A DNA stretch of 64,000 bases from CAYSCZ01 sp964429655 (GCA_964429655.1 CAYSCZ010000010.1:7042-71041), one strand, 5' to 3'; numbered from the stretch's first letter, positions 1 through 8,596 are shown. Made by a program: numbers and translations. Notes: a model not told the origin generated them from the sequence alone.

Positions 1-1
1 T

Positions 2-253
2 CCGGGCGATCCGGAATTTTACAGGTCTGTATGTTCAATTTTTGATATCCCATACCGGTCATTTCTTGACCACTTCAATAGCCAGGAAGTAAAACATATT
101 ACAGAACATGAATTTCGACTTAACAGAAAATGGGGTGTTCGCGGGTATCCCAGCATATTATTTAGGTCTAATAAAAATCTTTATCAAGTAAGTCCCGGGT
201 ATTCGGAATTTGAAGCGATGCGTCAAACCATTGAAAAGATAGAAAATGCCTAA
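2..253 (+). CDS. DsbA/FrnE-like thioredoxin-fold protein, C-terminal part (cut by window start)
   Basis: Only the last 83 codons are visible; the frame is open from base 2 to the TAA at 251-253. The translation contains GVRGYPSILF followed by a spaced 'SPGYSEF' stretch. This resembles the cis-Pro strand and C-terminal helix of DsbA-family disulfide oxidoreductases (the PMI/FrnE-like group). The catalytic CxxC region would lie upstream of the window and cannot be checked. The function is therefore inferred from the C-terminal fold signature only; a generic thioredoxin-like protein is the main alternative. Confidence 0.6.
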   Translation, partial: PGDPEFYRSVCSIFDIPYRSFLDHFNSQEVKHITEHEFRLNRKWGVRGYPSILFRSNKNLYQVSPGYSEFEAMRQTIEKIENA

Positions 254-298
254 CTGATCATTAAAAAATTGTGTATACCAATCAAAAAACCAATTACA

Positions 299-320
299 AA
301 ATCCTTATATAAAAGGATTT
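299..320. other. Perfect 8-bp hairpin downstream of the DsbA-like gene
   Basis: AAATCCTT (299-306) and AAGGATTT (313-320) form a perfect stem with a 6-base loop. No U-run follows on the plus strand, so it is at best a weak terminator for the preceding gene. It could instead affect the 5' region of the gene starting at 361. Confidence 0.3.
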
Positions 321-360
321 GATATGAATAATCAAAGCGACATTTTCCTATATTTATCGG

Positions 361-1257
361 ATGATGGGCAAACTAATTTCAATCCTGGGGTTATTATCCC
401 TATTTATCCATGGGACACTCTATTGCCAGGATGATGAGAATGATGAAATACCCATTTACATTATTGAAACATCTGATGGAAATGTGTACAGAGGAAAGAT
501 TATAGAAAGTGGTGTTAAGGAAATAAAAGTTAAGACCGTTTCCATTGGCACGATAACCATCAACGTTGACGATATCTTAACCATTCGTGAAGCCAACAAA
601 AAGGACCTCAGGCCAAAAAAAGTAAAGGTCGCTACACGAGACAGTACCGACAAACAATTTACCATTACCGGCTATTTGTTTTCATCTAATGCTTATGCCT
701 TAAGGAAGGGTGAGGTTCAGTACAGAAATGTTGGCATATTGTATAATCAATTATCCGTTGGATTGACAAACCATTTTAGCTTTGGGTTGGGTTTGGTACC
801 GAATTTCCTGTTCGCTGGAGCTCCGACACCTGTGCTCTTCAACCCTAAGTTTTCATTCCCTACCAAAGGTAATGTGACATTCTCTACTGGTGTGTCCGTT
901 GGAACTGTTGTCGGTAGTGGTGGTACTTTTGGCTTCATTAACAGCACTGTGACCTTTGGTAATCGGACCAATAACTTAAGTATTGGGTTAAACTATGGCT
1001 ACCTGGAGGGTGAAATTGTTGATATACCAGCCATAACTATTGGAGGCACAAAAAAGATCAGTCAGAAAAGTTATCTTGTTAATGATAATTTTTTTGTTAT
1101 CAGTGAAGGTGAGTTGTTTGCTACCATATCCTTTGGTGGAAGAACAAAATGGCCGGGTGTAGCCCTTGACTATGGATTATTAATACCGATAATTGAAGGT
1201 ATAACAGTGGCTCTTCCATGGCTGGGTGTGACGGTCCCGGTTGGGCAAAATAAATAG
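361..1257 (+). CDS. Exported protein, probable small beta-rich N-domain plus barrel-like C-region
   Basis: 298 residues. An N-terminal signal peptide (hydrophobic residues about 4-20) is followed by an acidic stretch. A short beta-rich segment (about residues 31-80; DGNVYRGKIIESG and TVSIGTITINVDDI) resembles the Sm-like or 'response to stimulus' beta modules seen at the start of many Bacteroidota envelope proteins. The remainder (about 100-298) alternates Gly/aromatic-rich strands (FSFGLGLVPNF, NLSIGLNYGY) and suggests an outer-membrane or surface beta structure. The start is ATGATG at 361, with the second ATG equally possible. No specific family is recognised. It stands alone, 82 bases before the GAF kinase gene on the same strand. 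Confidence 0.7.
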   Translation: MMGKLISILGLLSLFIHGTLYCQDDENDEIPIYIIETSDGNVYRGKIIESGVKEIKVKTVSIGTITINVDDILTIREANKKDLRPKKVKVATRDSTDKQFTITGYLFSSNAYALRKGEVQYRNVGILYNQLSVGLTNHFSFGLGLVPNFLFAGAPTPVLFNPKFSFPTKGNVTFSTGVSVGTVVGSGGTFGFINSTVTFGNRTNNLSIGLNYGYLEGEIVDIPAITIGGTKKISQKSYLVNDNFFVISEGELFATISFGGRTKWPGVALDYGLLIPIIEGITVALPWLGVTVPVGQNK

Positions 1258-1339
1258 AAGATTTTCTTAAAGATATATTGCTGGATTAGATTACAGAAAA
1301 GTTTTTAAGGATTAAATTGTATTAACAATCAGGACGCCT

Positions 1340-2530
1340 ATGATGGATCAACCAAGTGAAATTGAACGTCTAAAAGCACTTGAATCATACAACATACTGG
1401 ATACCATGTCGGATAATGACTATGATAATATAACGACATTGGCATCCCAGATATGCGAAGCACCTATTTCACTGATTTCATTAATTGATAACAAAAGGCA
1501 ATGGTTTAAGTCGCATTATGGATTAACGATCAATGAAACACCCAAAGAACATTCCTTCTGTACCCATGCTATCAGAGAAGATGATTATTTTGTTGTTCAG
1601 GATGCAAGAAAAGATGCAAGGTTTTACGACAACCCTTTAGTCATCGGATATCCACACATCGTCTTATATGCTGCTGTTCCTTTAATCAATAAAAATGGGT
1701 ATACGTTGGGCACACTTTGCATCATTGATAGGGAACCAAGGGAACTTACAGAAAGCCAAAGGCAAAGCCTGGAAGTACTGGCCCATCAAACAATGAAGTT
1801 ATTAGAATTACGAAAGAGCACTTACAAACTTCGCTTACTGAATAACCGACTTGAGGAAAAAAATAAAATATTAGAGCGATTTGCCCAGGTCACTGCTGTG
1901 GATATAAACTCCCCCCTGAAAATGATAAATACGACCTATGAAAAATTTATCAATGAATATGAAAGTATCCTGGATGATGACGCTAAAATATTGCTTAAAA
2001 AAATTCAGGCTTTATCAGAAAAATTATCCCGGCAAGTAGAAGGTCTTATGGATTATTCAAAACTGGATTCAATAGACCCGATTAACAAAACCAATTTTCC
2101 CGTCAGTAATCTTGTCAAAGACTTAAGTGCCATCTATCCACTGGTTGATGATTATCAGATAGATTTTTTATTCAATATATCAGATATCTATGCTAATCAT
2201 ACCTTGTTAAGGAAAATTCTGATGGAACTTATCTTTAATGCCATAAGACATAACGACAAGGTATATGCCCACATTGAGGTTGGTGGCAACGAAGAGGAAA
2301 GGTTTTATGAGTTTTTCGTATCTGATAATGGACCGGGAATTGACGAAGAGGAACTAAACCATGTGTTTGATTTGTATAAAGTGCTTAACCCAGTGGGCAG
2401 ATACGGAGAGACCGGAATAGGCATTGGGCTCACAAACGTCAGAAGGGTTGTGAAGGTGTTAGGAGGAAATATTCAAATCGAATCAGAGAAAAAGGAAGGA
2501 ACGATAGTCACCTTTACTATAGCAAAATAA
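1340..2530 (+). CDS. GAF-domain sensor histidine kinase with degenerate H-box
   Basis: 396 residues, no membrane segment, so cytoplasmic. The N-terminal GAF domain spans about residues 8-155 (ERLKALESYNILDT, SLIDNKRQWFKS, FCTHAI, LGTLCIID are typical of the Bacteroidota GAF-kinase group). A short coiled coil (about 155-180) leads to a dimerisation helix. The expected H-box 'FAxxxSHDxxSPL' reads FAQVTAVDINSPL, with valine 187 where the phosphorylated histidine should be. The ATPase domain looks intact: N-box around LIFNAIRHND, G1 SDNGPGIDEEE, G2 GETGIGIGLTNV. It may be a pseudokinase, an ATP-binding regulator, or a kinase phosphorylated elsewhere. No response regulator lies next to it. Confidence 0.88.
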   Translation: MMDQPSEIERLKALESYNILDTMSDNDYDNITTLASQICEAPISLISLIDNKRQWFKSHYGLTINETPKEHSFCTHAIREDDYFVVQDARKDARFYDNPLVIGYPHIVLYAAVPLINKNGYTLGTLCIIDREPRELTESQRQSLEVLAHQTMKLLELRKSTYKLRLLNNRLEEKNKILERFAQVTAVDINSPLKMINTTYEKFINEYESILDDDAKILLKKIQALSEKLSRQVEGLMDYSKLDSIDPINKTNFPVSNLVKDLSAIYPLVDDYQIDFLFNISDIYANHTLLRKILMELIFNAIRHNDKVYAHIEVGGNEEERFYEFFVSDNGPGIDEEELNHVFDLYKVLNPVGRYGETGIGIGLTNVRRVVKVLGGNIQIESEKKEGTIVTFTIAK

Positions 2531-2552
2531 AAAAGGGACTAACGAAAGTCCC
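2529..2552 (-). terminator. Rho-independent terminator of the 2569-2838 gene
   Basis: On the minus strand a perfect 6-bp stem (GGGACT/AGTCCC at 2547-2552 and 2535-2540, 6-base loop) is followed by six T (2534-2529). It lies 16 bases past the stop of the minus-strand gene ending at 2569. The T-run overlaps the TAA of the convergent kinase gene. Confidence 0.75.
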
Positions 2553-2568
2553 TGGTCACGACAATTAA

Positions 2569-2838
2569 TCAATTAAAGGTTTGCTTTTGTTTGATCTGTC
2601 CAATGGTATGCTGACCCTGGACATTTTGCTCCTTGTTAAAATACTTATGGAGCTTCTCCAGCTTATCTTCAGCATTGGATAGGTTTTCCATATGCTTATC
2701 AAATTCTTCCAACAACTCAGAGTGTTCACCAATACCCACAGTACTGTTAAAATAGGTATCAAGAATGGCGGTAGCTTCTGCTATTTGAGCTTCATACTTT
2801 TTTTCAAGTGCTTTAAAATAAAGATTGTTAGTGTTCAT
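2569..2838 (-). CDS. Small helical/coiled-coil protein of unknown function
   Basis: 89 residues, highly charged and almost entirely helical by composition (KALEKKYEAQIAEATAIL; LLEEFDKHMENL; NAEDKLEKLHKYF), with no signal peptide or membrane segment. It is followed by a good terminator, which supports a real transcription unit. A 28-codon membrane ORF lies 19 bases upstream on the same strand and may be co-transcribed. No family is recognised. An overlapping frame of 65 codons on the same strand is less protein-like. Confidence 0.65.
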   Translation of the reverse strand: MNTNNLYFKALEKKYEAQIAEATAILDTYFNSTVGIGEHSELLEEFDKHMENLSNAEDKLEKLHKYFNKEQNVQGQHTIGQIKQKQTFN

Positions 2839-2857
2839 GATTTGTTATTGTTAATAT

Positions 2858-2944
2858 TTAAATAAAAATTAAAATCGCAGTGATTACTCCAATAAATGAT
2901 AGCAACCATCTCACTGCTTTCCTATTAGTAAATACTGTTTCCAT
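2858..2944 (-). CDS. Candidate 28-residue single-helix membrane peptide
   Basis: ATG at 2944-2942, TAA at 2860-2858. The peptide starts METVFTNRKAVRW and ends in one uninterrupted hydrophobic helix, SFIGVITAILIFI. A short basic N-terminus before a single transmembrane helix is typical of bacterial small membrane proteins. It sits 19 bases upstream of the 2838-2569 gene on the same strand, so the two may share a transcript. No Shine-Dalgarno sequence is visible, which is normal in this phylum. Being this short, it could be chance. Confidence 0.35.
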   Translation of the reverse strand: METVFTNRKAVRWLLSFIGVITAILIFI

Positions 2945-3110
2945 GCTTGATTAACACGAACAGCAATTAAATGTTTTTTGAATATACAATATTTTCAAAA
3001 ACTTTTGAAAAGTAATGTTGAATTACTTTTTATGCTTGCGTTTTGATACATTGAAGGGGTAATTAACTGGATTAAAATATATTCGGGACGCTCGAAAATT
3101 ATAATACAAT

Positions 3111-3389
3111 CTATTCTTTCGAGTGATTGATCATATCCAATAGAACATCCACAATATTTTCTGGTTTATGACTTCTTAATCCTTTATAAAAAAAGCATTG
3201 GGTTATACCTGTGGTTGTATCGTATGTGAAAGTACCCATCGTTCGACGGTTGGTATCATTATAAACTTTTATTTGGTTCATGATCTTATTCCTGCCATCA
3301 CTAAAGACACAATTGATTTTCCGGGAAACATTTTTATGTTGACTAGAAAAATTATTCAACAGATCCACTATGATGTTATGATCATTCAT
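3111..3389 (-). CDS. Hypothetical protein, 92 aa
   Basis: A soluble, mixed alpha/beta small protein (KINCVFSDGRNKIMNQIKVY; FTYDTTTGITQCFFYKG) with no signal peptide, membrane helix or recognisable family. The internal strand pattern looks like a folded protein rather than a chance frame. The competing plus-strand frame at 3198-3407 is its shadow. About 120 bases separate it from the minus-strand gene ending at 3511; that gap contains a 15-base match to the end of the palindromic repeat family. Confidence 0.55.
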   Translation of the reverse strand: MNDHNIIVDLLNNFSSQHKNVSRKINCVFSDGRNKIMNQIKVYNDTNRRTMGTFTYDTTTGITQCFFYKGLRSHKPENIVDVLLDMINHSKE

Positions 3390-3436
3390 TATTATTATCC
3401 CACATAATTTAATAATTTAATAATAGGATATATTTT

Positions 3437-3451
3437 AACCCAGAATTGTCA
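3437..3451. repeat. Possible solo end of the family-A palindromic element
   Basis: The 15 bases AACCCAGAATTGTCA are identical to the terminus of the family-A elements (as at 63952-63966 and the inverted right end of 55254-55422). The similarity stops at once after that. This may be a decayed remnant of an element. Confidence 0.35.
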
Positions 3452-3510
3452 ATATCCCCTTCGACTAATGCATAGTTCCAGGCACCAAAATGCCACATCC
3501 TACGTGATAA

Positions 3511-4131
3511 TCATTGAACATGTACCAGGCAGGTATCCAATTCTGTCAAAAGCCTGTGTAAGTTTTCTTTAAATAAATCAGGATCAATATACTCTAGCGA
3601 CATTAAGGAATCGATTTCTCTGAGAACATGCATTTCTACATCCTTTTCATTTCCTTTAGAATAGTGCATGGCATTGTGTATGTGCTCTATAGCATATTTT
3701 AGTGCCTCTACAGCCGCATTGTGATCCTGAATGTCAAGACAATGTTCGGATATTCTTAAGTGGGCATAAGCCAGAGCATTCAAAGCATTAGCAAAAGCAT
3801 GATTGACCTTACTATCCACAACATTTCCATGAACGATCTCTTTTTCTAAAAGCTCCAGGTATCGAATAGCATTTTCTATCGCAACATCACTGGCTTGATC
3901 AGCGTAAGTTTCAATTTCCTCCATCATCTCTATGGCTTTTTCAATATGCACCAGACTGGTGCCATAATAATTTTTGGAGATATCCTCCTTGGCGTATTTC
4001 AATAAGTTATCGGTTCTTAAAGCTAAATCACTAAAAGCGGGATGGTCCGGGTCTTCATCAGATGTGATAAATATATAGTTAAGTGCACTTACTATTCCTA
4101 AAATACCCCATAAAAGCATAAAAAATTTCAT
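3511..4131 (-). CDS. Membrane-anchored or secreted helical protein of unknown function
   Basis: 206 residues. The hydrophobic N-terminus MKFFMLLWGILGIVSALNYIF is an uncleaved anchor or signal sequence. The rest is helical with alternating acidic and His-containing segments (IEKAIEMMEEIETYADQ; NAIRYLELLEKEIVHGN; AVEALKYAIEHIHNAMHYSK). Weak 30-40 residue periodicity is reminiscent of a helical-bundle repeat, but no TPR consensus fits. It stands alone on the minus strand, divergent from the MFS gene at 4291. No function can be assigned. Confidence 0.65.
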   Translation of the reverse strand: MKFFMLLWGILGIVSALNYIFITSDEDPDHPAFSDLALRTDNLLKYAKEDISKNYYGTSLVHIEKAIEMMEEIETYADQASDVAIENAIRYLELLEKEIVHGNVVDSKVNHAFANALNALAYAHLRISEHCLDIQDHNAAVEALKYAIEHIHNAMHYSKGNEKDVEMHVLREIDSLMSLEYIDPDLFKENLHRLLTELDTCLVHVQ

Positions 4132-4290
4132 GTTATTATATTTTAAAAATCAATTTTCAAGCTATTGATTCGATGCCTAAAGTGGAATGATAATTTATAG
4201 GGAGTTAACTAAATATAATCATTTTGATAAAATGGCAGGCCAAAGCTTTATATTAGTTATTCTTGTTCATTTATAAGACACATCCCTCCG

Positions 4291-5841
4291 GTGACCACTG
4301 AGAAACATTACTATAAGCTATCAAGCAATACAGGTAAATGGACGATAAGCTCCTGCATCATTGCCACCTCTATGGCATTTATAGATACTACCGCACTTAA
4401 TGTTGTGCTACCTGCACTTCAACAAGACCTTACTGCTGCGGGAACCGATTTGTTTTGGGTATTGAATAGCTATTTGGTCATGTTAGCATCGCTGATCATC
4501 GTTGGCGGTAGCCTGGGTGATAAATTGGGCCGGGTAATGATATTTAAATGGGGTATACTAATCTTTACCGTTGCCTCTGCACTTTGTGGCCTATCGGATA
4601 CTATCGGCCAACTCACTATTTTCAGGACTCTGCAGGGACTGGGTGGTGCCTTAATGATACCAGGCAGTTTATCAATAATATCTGCAACATTTTCTGATCT
4701 GGAGAAAGGCAAAGCCATAGGCACCTGGTCAGCCACCACAACCTTAGTTACCATAGGAGGCCCGGTAATTGGGGGAGCATTGGCCGATATGGGATTATGG
4801 CGATTGATTTTTTTTATCAATATACCCCTGGGAATTCTTACATTCCTCACACTGCAGTTTAAAGTACCGGAGAGCAGAGAAGGTGGAGATAATCATCAAA
4901 TTGATTGGTTTGGTGCTACTGCATTAGCTTTTAGTCTGGCGGCGCTTACATTTGGATTTTTAAATGTACCGGAAGCTGGCATAGCAAACCCAAACAGTTA
5001 TGTCCCTGTAATTTTGGGGATCTTCGCGTTTATCATTTTTATTTTGATTGAAAGGAAAGTGAGTCAACCCATGGTTCCGCTTAACATATTTTCCAACCGA
5101 TGTTTCTCAGGTGTTAATCTTCTCTCCTTCTTTCTATATGCAGCCTTAGGAGCCATCATGCTCTTCCTTTCTTTAAATCTTATACAGGTACAGGGCTATA
5201 CGCAATTACAAGCCGGGCTTACATTTTTACCCTTTACTTTAGTGATGGCACTATCTGCCAGAAAGATTGGTGCTCTTTCAGATAAATGGGGAAGGAGAAA
5301 TTTCTTAATCATAGGCCCACTGATTACTGGGGTTGGCTTTATAATGTTGGCAATGGTTAATCAAACATCCGGACCCAGTAGTTTTTGGACAACATTTTTC
5401 CCTGGCATATTATTCTTTGCCACAGGTATGGCCTTCACGGTGGTTCCTTTGACTACCACAGTTATGCGTTCGGTAAAAGATGATCAAGCCGGTATAGCCT
5501 CAGGGGTGAATAATAGCGTTACAAGAATAGCCGGTACATTGATCAATGCCATCGTAGGTGCAGGGTCAGTTTTTATTTTTCTTGAATTAGTTGATGAAGA
5601 AATTAAACCCTTCAATTTTGAAGCATCGGTAGAAAACGCCATCCAAAATGAAGCAATAAATTTAGGGGATGCCACCGTTCCATCCGTTGTCCCAAAAAAT
5701 AATATTGAGGCTGTAAGATTAATATTTAACAAGAGTTTTATCTATGTTTATCAATTTGTGAGCTACCTATGTGCCGGGTTGGCATTCATAGGAAGCTTTA
5801 TTGCCCTCCTAATGGTTAAAAATTATAAAGGAAAGCATTAG
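4291..5841 (+). CDS. MFS drug/export transporter, DHA2 (EmrB/QacA) type
   Basis: 516 residues with about 14 hydrophobic segments, the usual size for the 14-helix DHA2 group of proton-driven exporters. Recognisable features are motif A after helix 2 (GDKLGRVMIFKWG), the DHA2 signature FIDTTALNVVLPAL in helix 1, and a second motif-A copy (SDKWGRRNFLIIG) near the middle. The start is GTG at 4291; no ATG lies upstream in frame, and the next Met is inside helix 1. No membrane-fusion partner is adjacent, so it may act alone at the inner membrane. The substrate cannot be deduced. Confidence 0.9.
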   Translation: MTTEKHYYKLSSNTGKWTISSCIIATSMAFIDTTALNVVLPALQQDLTAAGTDLFWVLNSYLVMLASLIIVGGSLGDKLGRVMIFKWGILIFTVASALCGLSDTIGQLTIFRTLQGLGGALMIPGSLSIISATFSDLEKGKAIGTWSATTTLVTIGGPVIGGALADMGLWRLIFFINIPLGILTFLTLQFKVPESREGGDNHQIDWFGATALAFSLAALTFGFLNVPEAGIANPNSYVPVILGIFAFIIFILIERKVSQPMVPLNIFSNRCFSGVNLLSFFLYAALGAIMLFLSLNLIQVQGYTQLQAGLTFLPFTLVMALSARKIGALSDKWGRRNFLIIGPLITGVGFIMLAMVNQTSGPSSFWTTFFPGILFFATGMAFTVVPLTTTVMRSVKDDQAGIASGVNNSVTRIAGTLINAIVGAGSVFIFLELVDEEIKPFNFEASVENAIQNEAINLGDATVPSVVPKNNIEAVRLIFNKSFIYVYQFVSYLCAGLAFIGSFIALLMVKNYKGKH

Positions 5842-5852
5842 AAGATCAAAAT

Positions 5853-6068
5853 TCAGTCCATGTTAAACGTAATATTATATAAGAAATCAATAGGTAAAAG
5901 TCTGTTAAAGCGTTGCCAATTACACTCCAATTCTTTCATTACGGTTCTGTATCTAGAGCCATTTAAAAAGAAGGATAGATAATACATATAATGAGTAATG
6001 AGTGTTAGAACATTTGTAAAGGCAGGAATAGAATTATCTCCTCTGATATTTATAACTAGTACAAGCAC
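5853..6068 (-). CDS. Doubtful 71-codon ORF between MFS gene and palindromic element
   Basis: An open frame of 71 codons with a moderately hydrophobic middle (VLTLITHYMYYLSFFLNGS). No family is recognised. It lies in the 530-base gap between the convergent MFS and recF genes, beside the repeat at 6126-6294. It could be a small gene, a gene remnant or noise; nothing in the flanks decides it. Confidence 0.25.
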   Translation of the reverse strand: MLVLVINIRGDNSIPAFTNVLTLITHYMYYLSFFLNGSRYRTVMKELECNWQRFNRLLPIDFLYNITFNMD

Positions 6069-6125
6069 ATAACAATATGTTGATGTGCTACTTCTACCCT
6101 GAGGTTTTTAAATACCGAAAATTTA

Positions 6126-6294
6126 AACACAGATTTGTCATTGGAATTTTGTCATAAAGGGTTAAAGCCCATAAAATCAAGCACTTAGGTCGAGGAGGCA
6201 TAGCATCGCTATGGTGACGAGCCAATAACATGTTAAGTGTCTGATTTGAAGTGATTTATCCATGTAAAAGAAAGTCTAATAACTATTCTGGGTT
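6126..6294. repeat. Family-A palindromic element, copy 1 (169 bp)
   Basis: A near-palindrome whose left end begins AACACAGATTTGTCATT and whose inverted right end begins AACCCAGAATAGTTATT. The centre is the hairpin CATAGC (6199-6204), ATC loop, GCTATG (6208-6213). It matches the copy at 55254-55422 over the full length with about 10 differences. There is no ORF inside. It lies between the 3' ends of the convergent MFS and recF genes. The remaining gap sequence (6295-6371) shows nothing recognisable. Confidence 0.9.
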
Positions 6295-6371
6295 AAAAGC
6301 TTTGGAAAATTTAAAAAACCTAGAATAGTAGTAATTGACAATTTTCAACACAACTATGATTAATTGAATAG

Positions 6372-7457
6372 CTATTCATCCAGTGCAATAAAGTTCACCT
6401 TCTTTTTTATCCCGGCCAACAATTGCCTGGAACGTTCAGGGCGGGCATCGGTAATAAATATTTGTCCGAATGCATCAGAACCCATAAGCTCGATCAATCG
6501 ACCTATTCGCCCGTCGTCAAGCTTATCGAATATATCATCAAGCATTAGCAATGGTTTTTTATCTTTCTTTTCCCTGATTACTTGATACTGGGCCAGCTTA
6601 AGCGCAAGCACAAATGATTTCTGTTGTCCCTGTGATCCAAATTTTTTGATGGGATAGTCATCGATTTTGAAGGACACATCATCTTTATGAATACCAAGTA
6701 ACGTTCTTTGAGCATAGATATCTTCCCGAATATTAGCTTTGAATAATTCTTTAAAATTCTCTTTAAAGCAACCTGAAGTGTATGTCAGGCTAACGATTTC
6801 CCTCTGCGCAGAGATCGTATGGTAATATTGAGTGAGTAGTTCTTCAAATTCTTTGATCAAAAGCTTTCTCCAATTAAATATTTCATCGCCTAATCTGATT
6901 ATTTGATTGTCATATTGGGCCAACAGGTCATTATCCAGACGATGTCCCTCAAAATGGCTTTTTAACAAAGCATTTCTTTGACGCAAATAAGCATTATACT
7001 TTAGCAATGTTTCCAGATAAATATGATCAATTTGAGAATAGGTGCCATCAAAGAATCGCCTTCTGTGTTCGCTTCCTTCCCTTATTAGATCGTTATCATA
7101 AGGTGTGATTAGCACGCAAGGATATTTACCAATATGATCGCTGATCTTTTCATAAGGAACTTTATTTACTTTGATCAACTTTTTGGTTCCTTTTTTCAAT
7201 CCGCATAAAATTTCCTCAGATTTGTTATCCACAGTAAAAGATCCTGTAATACTGTAATAAGGCTGTCCGTGTAATATATTCTGCTGATCAGTGAAGTTAA
7301 ATGCACTTTTTGTAAAGCATAAATGATAGATCGCATCGAGAAGGTTGGTCTTCCCAATTCCGTTGGGGCCAACTACACAGTTGATGTCAGGAGAAAATTC
7401 CAGCACGGATGTTACATAATTTTTGAAATTATTCAATGAAAGCTTTTGTAAATGCAT
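6372..7457 (-). CDS. recF: DNA replication/repair protein RecF
   Basis: 361 residues, normal RecF length. It is an SMC-like ABC ATPase that helps load RecA at single-strand gaps. Visible are the Walker A loop GPNGIGKT (residues 30-37), the typical N-terminus LQKLSLNNFKNY, the family segment HRRRFFDGTYSQ, the signature-like FGSQGQQKSFVLALKLAQ, and Walker B LLMLDDIFDKLD near residue 310. The start at 7457 overlaps the over-extended frame of pdhA but not its true start. recF and pdhA are divergent with 54 bases between them. Sequence and family agree well. Confidence 0.96.
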   Translation of the reverse strand: MHLQKLSLNNFKNYVTSVLEFSPDINCVVGPNGIGKTNLLDAIYHLCFTKSAFNFTDQQNILHGQPYYSITGSFTVDNKSEEILCGLKKGTKKLIKVNKVPYEKISDHIGKYPCVLITPYDNDLIREGSEHRRRFFDGTYSQIDHIYLETLLKYNAYLRQRNALLKSHFEGHRLDNDLLAQYDNQIIRLGDEIFNWRKLLIKEFEELLTQYYHTISAQREIVSLTYTSGCFKENFKELFKANIREDIYAQRTLLGIHKDDVSFKIDDYPIKKFGSQGQQKSFVLALKLAQYQVIREKKDKKPLLMLDDIFDKLDDGRIGRLIELMGSDAFGQIFITDARPERSRQLLAGIKKKVNFIALDE

Positions 7458-7511
7458 TTATTTTTTCTGTATCCCTTTTTGGTTATTTTAGCGTTCTACA
7501 ACAAAAAAATT

Positions 7512-8534
7512 ATGGCTGAAACCTTAACAAAATCCAAAGCTAACACAAAACAATTCTCTAAAGAGACCTACATGATATGGTTTGAAAGCATGCTTCTCAT
7601 GCGAAAGTTTGAAGAGAAAGCCGGACAATTATATGGCCGCCAAAAGATCAAAGGTTTTTGCCATTTGTACATCGGGCAGGAAGCATGTGTGGCTGGAGCT
7701 GTGTCTGCTTTAAAAGAAGGGGATAAATACATAACTGCTTATCGGGATCATGCCCATCCCATAGGCCTGGGCACTGACCCAAAATACATCATGGCAGAGC
7801 TGTTCGCTAAAGATACCGGTATCTCCAGGGGCAAAGGCGGATCTATGCATATGTTTGACAAAGATAAAAATTTCTTTGGTGGTCACGGGATTGTTGGCGG
7901 ACAAATTCCGCTTGGTGCCGGCATCGCTTTTGCAGAAAAATACAACGGAACGGATAATTTATGTATGTGCTACCTGGGAGATGGCGCAGTGAGACAAGGT
8001 TCTTTCCATGAAACCCTGAATATGTCCATGACCATGAAGCTGCCCGTAATATTTGTTATTGAAAATAACGGATACGCTATGGGCACTTCGGTTAAGAGGA
8101 CCTCAAACGTAACGGATCTATATAAACTTGGAGATGCGTATTTAATGCCATCCGAACCGGTTAATGCCATGAATGTTGAGGTTGTTCATCATGCGGTGGA
8201 TAAAGCAGCCAAACAGGTAAGAAATGGTGATGGTCCTTATCTACTGGAATTCAGAACTTACAGGTACAAAGGCCACTCCATGTCCGATCCAGCAAAATAC
8301 AGAACAAAAGAGGAGTTAGCAGAATATAAAAACCAAGACCCCATAGAGAAGGTAAAAAGTACCATCCTGGAAAAAGAAATGGCTACCGAAGAACAAATCA
8401 AAGAAATAGAGAAAAAAATCAAAAGCACCATCGAGGATTGTGTCAAGTTTGCTGAGGAATCTCCATATCCCGATGCTGAGGAAGCGTACAAGCATGTTTA
8501 TATGCAGGAAGACTACCCATATGTAATGGATTAA
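7512..8534 (+). CDS. pdhA: Pyruvate dehydrogenase E1 component, alpha subunit
   Basis: 340 residues. It is the thiamine-diphosphate-binding alpha subunit of the heterotetrameric E1 that decarboxylates pyruvate. Visible motifs are MLLMRKFEEKAGQLYG, the substrate/ThDP region YRDHAHPIGLG, GGHGIVGGQIPLGAG, the ThDP motif GDGAVRQGSFHETLN ending near IENNGYAMGTS, and the phosphorylation-loop region YRYKGHSMSDPAKYR. The ATG at 7512 is chosen because the longer frame from 7452 runs into recF and adds a non-conserved hydrophobic tail. The beta subunit is not adjacent, so E1 genes are split in this genome. Confidence 0.95.
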   Translation: MAETLTKSKANTKQFSKETYMIWFESMLLMRKFEEKAGQLYGRQKIKGFCHLYIGQEACVAGAVSALKEGDKYITAYRDHAHPIGLGTDPKYIMAELFAKDTGISRGKGGSMHMFDKDKNFFGGHGIVGGQIPLGAGIAFAEKYNGTDNLCMCYLGDGAVRQGSFHETLNMSMTMKLPVIFVIENNGYAMGTSVKRTSNVTDLYKLGDAYLMPSEPVNAMNVEVVHHAVDKAAKQVRNGDGPYLLEFRTYRYKGHSMSDPAKYRTKEELAEYKNQDPIEKVKSTILEKEMATEEQIKEIEKKIKSTIEDCVKFAEESPYPDAEEAYKHVYMQEDYPYVMD

Positions 8535-8564
8535 AGATTATAACTTTAATTTAATTTTTTTGAA

Positions 8565-8572
8565 TATTTTTG
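8565..8572 (+). promoter_or_regulatory. Bacteroidota -7 box (TATTTTTG) before the TPR gene
   Basis: TATTTTTG fits TAnnTTTG, 24 bases before the ATG at 8597. The following bases (GCGCCTATTTTAATT) are shared with the promoter at 20472, which argues for function. No clear -33 TTG is placed upstream. Confidence 0.55.
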
Positions 8573-8596
8573 CGCCTATTTTAATTACCACGAGAC

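Noticed and set aside
3198..3407. 69-codon plus-strand frame
   Set aside because: It is the antisense shadow of the better minus-strand gene at 3111-3389 and has no start context.
5484..5732. 82-codon minus-strand frame inside the MFS gene
   Set aside because: It is antisense to a clear membrane transporter and mirrors its hydrophobic codon pattern.
6126..6294. Palindromic element as a CRISPR or rRNA-related repeat
   Set aside because: Copies are single, far apart and internally symmetric, with no spacer array and no rRNA similarity.
7452..7511. Longer N-terminus for pdhA
   Set aside because: It would overlap the recF start and adds a hydrophobic segment absent from E1-alpha proteins; ATG 7512 fits the family.
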